A stretch of DNA of 64,000 nucleotides. It comes from Blastococcus sp. DSM 46786 (lineage in GTDB: Bacteria; Actinomycetota; Actinomycetes; Mycobacteriales; Geodermatophilaceae). This document shows, in pieces, positions 57,427 to 64,000 of the stretch (its first letter is position 1; each line of letters starts with the position of its first letter). The notes beneath the pieces are model-generated. The model was not told the DNA's origin. It saw nothing but the letters and a program-made list of their open reading frames with translations, and did no database searches. Both the position numbers and the translations under genes were made by a program. The stretch covers positions 255,098 to 319,097 of the forward strand of contig NZ_FOAO01000001.1 in the NCBI RefSeq assembly GCF_900109665.1. The letters run 5' to 3'.

Positions 57427-58623
57427 TCAGCCCAGCGCCCGCCACCGGGTGGTGGCGGCGGCCAGCGCCGCGGCGATCGCCGCCTGCGCCGCGAACGCGA
57501 TGCCGGTGGCCACCGGTGGGGCGCCGACCTGGGCCAGCGCTCCGTCGCCGAGGGCACCTCCCGCGGCCCAGGCGAGCAGCCCGGCGAGCAGGCCGAGCAG
57601 CGCCCCGGCCAGCACCCCCGCGAGCCCGGCGACGACCGAGCCGCCGTCCCGGTCGGTGAACCACCGGCCCACGGTCACGCCGGCCACCAGCCCGGCCACG
57701 GCGGGGACGACCTGCGAGACGAAGGCGACCAGCGGCACCGCCTGCGTGTCCGGCAGCGCCGCGAGCAGCGGCAGCGCCGGCACGCTGCCGAGGGTGACGC
57801 CGTGCACCGACACCAGCGTGCCGGTGCCCACGGAGAAGCCCGGGCCGGCGGCCAGCCCGAGCACCGCGACCGCCGCATTGGGCAGGTAGAGCGCGCTGAG
57901 GCCGAGCAGCCCGAGGGCGCCCGCCCCCGCCCCGCCGAGTGCGCCCGACAGCGCCGCGTACCCCGAGGCGTCGCCGGCCAGGGCCACCGCGACGACGACG
58001 AAGGCCAGGGCCAGCGCGGTCAGCAGCCCGGCGAGGACCCCGCGGAGCACCGGGCGGGCGGCGCCGGGCAGCCGGTCCAACGCGGCGTCGGCGAACCCGG
58101 ACTCGCGGCCGGCGCCCCACCCCACGGCGAGCAGCACCAGGCCGGCGGGGACCAGCAGCGTGCGCGGCCAGCCGGTGCCCGCCGTCACGTCGTCGACCAG
58201 GAGGGCCAGCAGCCAGGTGAGCGCCAGGTGCACGACCACGACGGTGGCCCCCGCGCGCAGCACGACCCCGCCCGGTGCCCCGTCGTCCAGGACCCGGACG
58301 GCGACCCGCCCGGCCCACGACAGACCGCGGGCCGCGAGCAGGGTCAGCAGCAGCGGAGCCAGCGCCAGGGAGCCCGAGGCCGGCCGGAGCTCGGCCCCGT
58401 GCGCGAGCAGCCACAGCCGGGTGCCCAGGGCCGCCGAGCTCCCGGCCGACATGCCGCCGCCCGGGTCGAGGGTCTGCACGACCACCAGCGCCAGCCACAG
58501 GCCGGCGAGGCCGGCCACGGTGACGGCGGCCGCGGCGAGGGCCGCCAGGACGGCGGGCGGTGCGGATCGGGCCGCCGGCCCGTCGTCCCGCCGGAAGGGC
58601 AGGCGTGCGAGCAGCGGGACCAC
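57427..58623 (-). CDS. DUF6350 family polytopic membrane protein
   Basis: 398 residues from GTG 58623, with GACAGT 6 nt upstream as a weak -10 candidate. A basic N-terminus (RLPFRRDD) is followed by about ten hydrophobic segments rich in Ala, Leu and Val and ends in TTRWRALG. Proteins of this kind lie next to purN in many actinobacteria. Function unknown; no enzymatic motif seen. Confidence 0.82.
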   Translation of the reverse strand: MVPLLARLPFRRDDGPAARSAPPAVLAALAAAAVTVAGLAGLWLALVVVQTLDPGGGMSAGSSAALGTRLWLLAHGAELRPASGSLALAPLLLTLLAARGLSWAGRVAVRVLDDGAPGGVVLRAGATVVVVHLALTWLLALLVDDVTAGTGWPRTLLVPAGLVLLAVGWGAGRESGFADAALDRLPGAARPVLRGVLAGLLTALALAFVVVAVALAGDASGYAALSGALGGAGAGALGLLGLSALYLPNAAVAVLGLAAGPGFSVGTGTLVSVHGVTLGSVPALPLLAALPDTQAVPLVAFVSQVVPAVAGLVAGVTVGRWFTDRDGGSVVAGLAGVLAGALLGLLAGLLAWAAGGALGDGALAQVGAPPVATGIAFAAQAAIAAALAAATTRWRALG

Positions 58624-58709
58624 CTCCCCACTGTCCCAAGCCGGCGCGGCCGATGTCCGGCGCACGCGCCGGAGCGGTCCGTCCTGGAGCAGCCGCGCCG
58701 GGACGCCGA

Positions 58710-59906
58710 TCAGGTGTCCGTGCCGGGACGATCGCTCTGCGTGGTGTCCGGGCCCTCGCCGGAGGCGGTGGCGCCACCGGTTCCGCCGGTGCCCGGTCCC
58801 GGTGGCTCCTCGGACCCGGGTCGAGCCGGCTGCTGCGGCCAAGCCTGCTGCTGCGGGTAGGGCTGCTGCCCCGGCGTCCAGGGCTGGCCGGCCGGGGGCC
58901 AGGGGTAGGGCTGGCCCGGCCACGGCCCGCCGTGCTGCGGGCCGGCCGGTCGCGCGGGGCGCTCCCGTAGCTCCCGGCGCAGGGCGAGCACCGCGACCAC
59001 GGTGATGCCGACGGCGGTGAGGAAGCCCAGCAGGGCCCAGAAGGAGAAGGCGTACCGCAGGGTGTCCAGCCAGGAGAACAGCGTGAGGACCAGCCCGAGA
59101 CCGGCCAGGCCGGCGGTCAGCCCGGAGCGCGGGAAGCTCGGCGTCGTCCGCACGAACGCCGGGAGGACCGCCCACGCCGTCGCCAGCAGGAAGAGGGTGA
59201 AGGCGGCCACGACCATGCCGTCCTCGAAGCCGCTGAACGTCACGCCGAACGTCGCGTCGCCGAACCGCCACCAGGGCAGGAACCCGACGAGCAGGAACAG
59301 CAGCGTGCCCCCTGCGACGGCGAGGTCGGGCCAGGCGAGCCGCCTGGGCTCGAAGGAGAACTCCGCGCCACCCGGCGGCCGCCCGGCGGGGTACCCGGGG
59401 CCGTACGCCGGCGGCCCGTAACCGGGTGGAACGGGGGCCGGCGGACCGTAGGGCTGCTGCCCGTAGCCCTGCGCGGGCCCCGCGGAGGGCGGCTGCCCGT
59501 AGCCGCCGTAGCCCGGCGGGCCGTACGGGGGCTGCCCGAACGGCGGCTGCCCGTACGCGGGCTGGCCGTACCCGGGCTGCTGCCCGTACGGCGGTTGCCC
59601 GTACTGGGGCTGGCCGTACCCGGGCTGGCCGTACCCGGGCTGGCCGTAGGGCTGCTGCCCGTACGGGGGGTGACCGTAGGGCGGCTGACCGGACGGCGGC
59701 TGCCCGTACCCCGGCTGCGCGAACCGGTCCTGGCCGTACGCGGGCTCCCCCTGGCCGTACCCGGGCTGCTCCTGCGGTGACCGGCCGTGCTGCTGCTCCC
59801 CCGGCTCCGCCGCCCGCGGGGCCTCGTGCGCCTGCCCCTCGGGCGGCTGGGCACCCGCGGGAGGTCGGCCACCCTCGGGCGGCTGCGGGGGCTGGCTCGC
59901 GGTCAC
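58710..59906 (-). CDS. membrane protein with Gly/Tyr/Pro/Gln-rich repeat domain
   Basis: 398 residues from GTG 59906 with GGAGGAG 6 nt upstream. Residues ~50-175 are tandem variations of GYGQP and PPYGQ, a low-complexity region. Four hydrophobic segments follow ([23 protein letters not shown], [53 protein letters not shown]) and a second Pro/Gln/Gly-rich tail. This resembles the DUF4190/DUF5336-like membrane proteins of actinobacteria with disordered cytoplasmic regions. Function unknown. Confidence 0.75.
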   Translation of the reverse strand: MTASQPPQPPEGGRPPAGAQPPEGQAHEAPRAAEPGEQQHGRSPQEQPGYGQGEPAYGQDRFAQPGYGQPPSGQPPYGHPPYGQQPYGQPGYGQPGYGQPQYGQPPYGQQPGYGQPAYGQPPFGQPPYGPPGYGGYGQPPSAGPAQGYGQQPYGPPAPVPPGYGPPAYGPGYPAGRPPGGAEFSFEPRRLAWPDLAVAGGTLLFLLVGFLPWWRFGDATFGVTFSGFEDGMVVAAFTLFLLATAWAVLPAFVRTTPSFPRSGLTAGLAGLGLVLTLFSWLDTLRYAFSFWALLGFLTAVGITVVAVLALRRELRERPARPAGPQHGGPWPGQPYPWPPAGQPWTPGQQPYPQQQAWPQQPARPGSEEPPGPGTGGTGGATASGEGPDTTQSDRPGTDT

Positions 59907-60069
59907 GGTGATCTCCTCCGGACGGAACGGGTGCGCATCGATCGTGGCGGTCGGGGCGAGATGCGCGCAACGGCGCGCCGGTGCCCACACCTCCCACACC
60001 CCGGACGCACCGCTGCCCGGCGACCAGGACGGTCACCGGGCAGCGGGTCGGTCAGGGGTGCGGAACCCG

Positions 60070-60945
60070 CTAGCCGACGATCTCGCGCATGAGCTGCGCC
60101 GTCTCCGACGGCGTCTTGCCCACGCGCACACCGGCGGCCTCGAGGGCCTCCTTCTTCGCCTGGGCGGTGCCGGCCGAGCCGGAGACGATGGCGCCGGCGT
60201 GGCCCATCGTCTTGCCCTCGGGCGCGGTGAAGCCGGCGACGTAGCCGACGACCGGCTTGCTGACGTTGGCCTTGACGAAGTCGGCGGCCCGCTCCTCGGC
60301 GTCGCCACCGATCTCGCCGATCATCACGATCGCCTCGGTCTCCGGGTCCTCCTGGAACGCCTGGAGCGCGTCGATGTGCGTGGTGCCGATGACCGGGTCG
60401 CCACCGATGCCGATCGCCGTGGAGAAGCCGATGTCCCGCAGCTCGTACATCATCTGGTAGGTCAGCGTGCCCGACTTCGACACCAGGCCGATCTTGCCCT
60501 GCTTGGTGATGTTGGCCGGGATGATGCCGGCGTTGCTGCGCCCGGGGCTGATCAGGCCGGGGCAGTTGGGGCCGATGATCCGGGTCGAGCCACCCTGGGC
60601 GTGCGCCCAGAAGTAGGTCGAGTCGTGCACCGGGATGCCCTCGGTGATGACCACGGCGAGCCCGACCTGGGCATCCACGGCCTCGATGACGGCGGCCTTT
60701 GCGAACGGCGGCGGCACGAAGATGACGCTGACGTCGGCGCCGGTCTCCTTCATGGCCTCGGCGACGCCGCCGAACACCGGCACGCTCGTGCCGTCGAAGT
60801 CGACGGACTGGCCGGCCTTGCGCGGGTTGACGCCACCGACGATCGCGGTGCCCGAGGCGAGCATGCGCTGCGTGTGCTTCATGCCCTCGGAGCCGGTCAT
60901 GCCCTGGACGATGACCTTGCTGTTCTCGTTGAGGAAGATCGACAT
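60070..60945 (-). CDS. sucD: succinate--CoA ligase alpha subunit
   Basis: 291 residues from ATG 60945, 25 nt after the sucC stop. CoA-binding N-terminus ([20 protein letters not shown]), NCPGLISPG, and the phosphohistidine motif GHAGAI. With SucC it converts succinyl-CoA to succinate with ATP or GTP formation. It takes up the succinyl-CoA produced by MutAB (7803-11944). Confidence 0.97.
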   Translation of the reverse strand: MSIFLNENSKVIVQGMTGSEGMKHTQRMLASGTAIVGGVNPRKAGQSVDFDGTSVPVFGGVAEAMKETGADVSVIFVPPPFAKAAVIEAVDAQVGLAVVITEGIPVHDSTYFWAHAQGGSTRIIGPNCPGLISPGRSNAGIIPANITKQGKIGLVSKSGTLTYQMMYELRDIGFSTAIGIGGDPVIGTTHIDALQAFQEDPETEAIVMIGEIGGDAEERAADFVKANVSKPVVGYVAGFTAPEGKTMGHAGAIVSGSAGTAQAKKEALEAAGVRVGKTPSETAQLMREIVG

Positions 60946-60970
60946 CTCTTCAGTCCTGTCTGCGGGGCGT

Positions 60971-62134
60971 TCAGGCGGCGGCGAGCTCGGCGGCCCGGCG
61001 CGCGGCGCCGTCCATCGTGTCGACCAGGGTGACCAGCGGGTGGTTGGCCTCGGCGAGGATCCGCCGGCCCTCCTCGACGTTGTTGCCGTCGAGGCGGACG
61101 ACGAGCGGCTTGGTGGCCTCGTCACCGAGGATGCTCAGCGCGGAGACGATGCCGTTCGCCACTGCGTCGCAGGCCGTGATGCCCCCGAAGACGTTGACGA
61201 ACACGCTCTTGACGGCGGGGTCGGAAAGGATGATCTCCAGGCCGTTGGCCATCACCTCGGCCGAGGCGCCGCCGCCGATGTCGAGGAAGTTGGCCGGCTT
61301 GACGCCGCCGAACTCCTCACCGGCGTAGGCGACGACGTCCAGGGTGCTCATGACCAGGCCGGCGCCGTTGCCGATGATCCCGACCTCGCCCTCGAGCTTG
61401 ACGTAGTTGAGGTCCTTCTCCTTGGCCCGCGCCTCGAGCGGGTCGGCGGAGGCGGCGTCCTCGAGCGCGGCGTGCTCGGCGTGGCGGAAGCCGGCGTTCT
61501 CGTCGAGCGTCACCTTGGCGTCCAGCGCGAGCACCGTGCCGTCGGGGGCCTTGGCGAGCGGGTTCACCTCGACCAGCGTGGCGTCCTCCTTGGCGAAGGT
61601 GTCCCACAGCTGGACGGCGATCGCGATGACCTGGTCCCGCACCTCGGCGGGGAACCCGGCGGCGTCGACGATCTCGGCGGCCTTCTGGTTGTCGACGCCG
61701 ACGGTCGCGTCGATCGGGATGCGGGCGAGGGCCTCGGGGCGCTCGACGGCGAGCTGCTCGATCTCCACGCCGCCCTCCTTCGAGGCCATCGCCAGGAAGG
61801 TGCGGTTGGACCGGTCGAGCAGGTAGGAGAAGTAGTACTCCTCGGCGATGTCGCTGGCCTGGGCGACCATCACGCGGTGCGTGATGTGGCCCTTGATGTC
61901 CAGCCCGAGGATGTCCTGGGCGCGCGCCTTGGCGTCCTCGGCGTTGTCGGCGAGCTTGACGCCACCGGCCTTGCCGCGGCCGCCGGTCTTCACCTGAGCC
62001 TTGACGACGACGGTCTGCCCGATCTCACGGGCGATCGCCTCCGCCTGCTCGGGGGTCTCGGCGACGCCGCCGGGGAGCACGGGGACACCGTGCGAGGCCA
62101 ACAGGTCACGGGCCTGGTACTCGAAGAGATCCAC
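60971..62134 (-). CDS. sucC: ADP-forming succinate--CoA ligase beta subunit
   Basis: 387 residues from GTG 62134. ATP-grasp features: [46 protein letters not shown] and [14 protein letters not shown] lies 8 nt before the GTG, a possible leaderless promoter. First gene of the sucCD operon. Confidence 0.97.
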   Translation of the reverse strand: MDLFEYQARDLLASHGVPVLPGGVAETPEQAEAIAREIGQTVVVKAQVKTGGRGKAGGVKLADNAEDAKARAQDILGLDIKGHITHRVMVAQASDIAEEYYFSYLLDRSNRTFLAMASKEGGVEIEQLAVERPEALARIPIDATVGVDNQKAAEIVDAAGFPAEVRDQVIAIAVQLWDTFAKEDATLVEVNPLAKAPDGTVLALDAKVTLDENAGFRHAEHAALEDAASADPLEARAKEKDLNYVKLEGEVGIIGNGAGLVMSTLDVVAYAGEEFGGVKPANFLDIGGGASAEVMANGLEIILSDPAVKSVFVNVFGGITACDAVANGIVSALSILGDEATKPLVVRLDGNNVEEGRRILAEANHPLVTLVDTMDGAARRAAELAAA

Positions 62135-62278
62135 GAACAGGCACCGTAGACCGCCCGGAACCGGACCGCTGCCCCGGGCGTTCCCGACGGGGCCGGGGCG
62201 TGGGGTGCGTCACACGGCACCTCACCCGTCCGCAGCAGGGAACGCCCCGCTCAGGGGGCCGGGAAGGGACCTGCCGGC

Positions 62279-62689
62279 TCAGGTACCGGCGGGCTCGCCC
62301 ACGTGCTCGCGCACCCACTCGACGATCTCGGTGGTGGTGGCACCGGGGGTGAAGATGCCGGTGACGCCGATGCGCCGGAGCTCGGGGACGTCCTCCTCCG
62401 GGATGATCCCGCCACCGAAGACGACGACGTCGTCGACGCCGCGCTCCCGCAGCAGCTCGGTGAGCCGCGCGAACAGCGTCATGTGCGCGCCGGAGAGCAC
62501 CGAGAGCCCGACGGCGTCGGCGTCCTCCTGCACCACCGTCTCGACGATCTGCTCCGGCGTCTGGTGCAGGCCGGTGTAGACCACCTCCATCCCGGCGTCG
62601 CGCAGCGCACGCGCGACCACCTTCGCGCCGCGGTCGTGCCCGTCGAGTCCCGGCTTGGCGATGACCACCCGGATGCGTTCGTCCACCAC
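62279..62689 (-). CDS. stand-alone cobalamin (B12)-binding domain protein
   Basis: 136 residues, consisting only of a B12-binding domain: [24 protein letters not shown] (DxHxxG motif), GLSVLSGAH and [12 protein letters not shown]. It strongly resembles the C-terminal domain of methylmalonyl-CoA mutase, as in enzymes with a separate small B12 subunit, but no matching catalytic subunit is adjacent. The start GTG 62689 is fixed by TAAGCT 7 nt upstream. It could serve another acyl-CoA mutase, act in B12 transfer, or sense B12; undecided. Confidence 0.9.
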   Translation of the reverse strand: MVDERIRVVIAKPGLDGHDRGAKVVARALRDAGMEVVYTGLHQTPEQIVETVVQEDADAVGLSVLSGAHMTLFARLTELLRERGVDDVVVFGGGIIPEEDVPELRRIGVTGIFTPGATTTEIVEWVREHVGEPAGT

Positions 62690-62696
62690 GGCTGGC

Positions 62697-62702
62697 AGCT
62701 TA
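62697..62702 (-). promoter_or_regulatory. -10 box (TAAGCT) of a leaderless promoter
   Basis: TAAGCT ends 7 nt before GTG 62689 of the B12-binding protein gene. Confidence 0.6.
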
Positions 62703-62731
62703 GGGCCGACGACCCCCGGGAGTGGCGCGGG

Positions 62732-63751
62732 TCACGCCGCGGTGCGACGCGCCCGCCAGGCGACGGCCGTCAGGCCCAGCAGTCCGAGGCCTGCGAGGAC
62801 CAGGCCGGCACCCGGGACGGTCCAGACCAGCTCGTCGGACGAGGCGGCGTCCCGCACCCCCGCCAGCCCCGCGCGGAGCACGGTGACGGCGACGGCGAGC
62901 AGCCCGCCGACCGCTGCCAGCCGTGGGCGCAGCGACGGCGCGAGGACCGCGCAGAGCAGCAGGGTGCCGGCCAGCAGCAGCCCGCCGAGCAGGGCGAGCC
63001 CCGGCCGCTCGAGCAGCGCCTGCGGCCCCTCCTGCATGACGACGACGCGCATGCCGGTGGCGGGGTCGATGCGCAGCTGCTCAGGGACGTCGGCGGCCGG
63101 CAGCGCGAGGCTGAGGACGGCGACCACCCCGAGCAGCACCGCGGCGCCGGCCAGCACCGAGCGGATCGGGTCCAGGGGGCCGCGGTCCTCCATCACCGTC
63201 CGCCCCCACGCCGCCGCGCCGACGACGCCGGCCAGCACGGTGAGCACCAGGGCGACGACCCCGAGCACCCAGCCTGCCCCGAGCTGCACGCTGCTGGTCA
63301 GCACCCGCTCACCGGCGAGCACCTCCACCCCCGGCCGCGCGGTCGAGCTGCTGCCCCGGTAGAGCTCGATGAGCAGCTCGCCGACGGCCAGCGCCCCGGC
63401 CACGGCGGCGTAGGCCAGGCCGAACTTCGGCACGGCCCGGCGCAGCAGTGTCGCACCGACCGCGAGATGGACCGCGGGTCCGAGCAGGGTCGCGAGCGCC
63501 CCGCCGACGCCGCGCACCTGGCGCAGCTCCTCCCCGCCGACCACCAGGTAGGTGGGGACGGCCGCGAGCACGCCGGCCAGCCCGGCGAGCACGAGCAGCA
63601 GGCCGCAGAGCCGCACCGCGGGGGGCACGGTGCCGATGACGACCCGGTCCTCCGCACCCGCCGCCGAGGCGTCGGGCGCCGACGCGCCGGTCCCTCTGCG
63701 GGCGGTCGACCCGGTGCGGACGGTACGGGCGCGGTCGTCGCGGGTGGACAC
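62732..63751 (-). CDS. polytopic membrane protein of unknown function
   Basis: 339 residues from GTG 63751 with AGGGGG 4 nt upstream. A ~45-residue Arg/Ala/Ser-rich N-terminus, then about eight hydrophobic segments (for example LCGLLLVLAGLAGVLAAVP and GWVLGVVALVLTVLAGVVGAA). A hydrophilic loop (PEQLRIDPATGMRVVVMQEG) lies mid-way. I do not recognise the family. It precedes the B12-binding gene on the same strand, which has its own promoter. Confidence 0.72.
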   Translation of the reverse strand: MSTRDDRARTVRTGSTARRGTGASAPDASAAGAEDRVVIGTVPPAVRLCGLLLVLAGLAGVLAAVPTYLVVGGEELRQVRGVGGALATLLGPAVHLAVGATLLRRAVPKFGLAYAAVAGALAVGELLIELYRGSSSTARPGVEVLAGERVLTSSVQLGAGWVLGVVALVLTVLAGVVGAAAWGRTVMEDRGPLDPIRSVLAGAAVLLGVVAVLSLALPAADVPEQLRIDPATGMRVVVMQEGPQALLERPGLALLGGLLLAGTLLLCAVLAPSLRPRLAAVGGLLAVAVTVLRAGLAGVRDAASSDELVWTVPGAGLVLAGLGLLGLTAVAWRARRTAA

Positions 63752-63935
63752 GGTTCCCCCTTGGGCAGCGTGGTCACGAACAGGACTCGATCGACGGCCG
63801 ACGATGACGATCGTGTGACGCCCGACACATCGGGGCTTTACCGTCGGGTGAACGGAGCACACACGGGAGCAATGCACCGGCGGAACGACCCGAACCCGTG
63901 GTCCCGCTGGACGGCTCCAGACGGGGAGAACGGCC

Positions 63936-64000
63936 ATGCGCCGATCGAGCGAGCTCGACTCTGCTCCAGGGTGGCACACGACCGCCGATGCCGAGGTCGC
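63936..64000 (+). CDS. start of a gene running off the right edge, possible P-type cation ATPase
   Basis: ATG 63936 with GGAG 7 nt upstream opens a frame with no stop before the edge (MRRSSELDSAPGWHTTADAE...). The GWHTTADAEV segment resembles the WH.L...EV start of the N-terminal domain of P-type cation-transporting ATPases. Only 21 codons are visible, so both the gene and its function are tentative. Confidence 0.4.
   Translation, partial: MRRSSELDSAPGWHTTADAEV

Overview
The window is very GC-rich, densely packed bacterial chromosome. Start and stop codons often overlap (ATGA, GTGA, TGATG), and many genes have an ANNNT-type -10 box only 6-7 nt before the start codon, the layout of leaderless actinobacterial transcripts. 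Several neighbourhoods match Mycobacterium tuberculosis gene order as I remember it: the Rv3303c-Rv3315c block (lpdA-like flavoprotein, deoD, pmmB, upp, add, deoA, cdd), YihY next to trpS, icd, folD with DUF3017, and sucC/sucD near purN/purH. Codon use and repeat style suggest a Geodermatophilaceae-type actinobacterium (Blastococcus/Geodermatophilus/Modestobacter); this placement is inference.

Layout. 1-3.6 kb: two tandem secreted metallopeptidase paralogues with different C-terminal anchors. 3.6-6.8 kb: an NAD(P)H-quinone dehydrogenase, a gamma-glutamylcyclotransferase-like protein and a DUF559 gene bracketed by palindromes. 6.8-16 kb: a tightly overlapping minus-strand run with an M16-like protein, a glutamate-cysteine ligase-like enzyme, an M20 amidohydrolase and mutA-mutB-meaB (methylmalonyl-CoA mutase and its G-protein chaperone). 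16-28 kb: purine nucleoside phosphorylase, a uronate-dehydrogenase-like SDR, a phospho-sugar mutase, upp, deoC with two aldehyde dehydrogenase genes, dihydrolipoyl dehydrogenase and an internally duplicated acidic protein. 28-34 kb: DEAD-box helicase, MgtC-like protein, adenosine deaminase and an ABC-2 exporter. 34-41.4 kb: a nucleoside uptake and salvage operon (BMP lipoprotein, ATPase, two permeases, cytidine deaminase, thymidine phosphorylase). 41.6-50 kb: YihY, a 2H phosphoesterase, trpS, hisC, galE, a CNNM/CBS protein, a CAP-domain protein and a second DUF559 gene. 50-64 kb: icd, mdh, DUF3017, folD, a pentapeptide-repeat protein, purH, purN, DUF6350, sucD, sucC, a stand-alone B12-binding protein, and the start of a gene that may encode a P-type ATPase.

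Most genes fit two themes. One is nucleoside uptake and breakdown: import, deamination, phosphorolysis, sugar-phosphate isomerisation, deoxyribose-phosphate cleavage and acetaldehyde oxidation. The other is central carbon metabolism: the methylmalonyl-CoA to succinyl-CoA step, succinyl-CoA synthetase, isocitrate and malate dehydrogenases, and lipoamide dehydrogenase.

The most unusual content lies between genes. There are at least four families of short structured repeats: a 56-62 bp palindrome that brackets a DUF559 gene; a gagatgcg(tca) repeat around the second DUF559 gene; a 58-76 bp element placed right against stop codons; and a 31-bp tandem hairpin whose arms show compensatory changes. 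Two 81-bp linkers in the nucleoside ABC operon each encode a 26-residue micro-ORF overlapping the stop before it and the start after it. No tRNA, rRNA, CRISPR array, integrase or transposase gene was seen.
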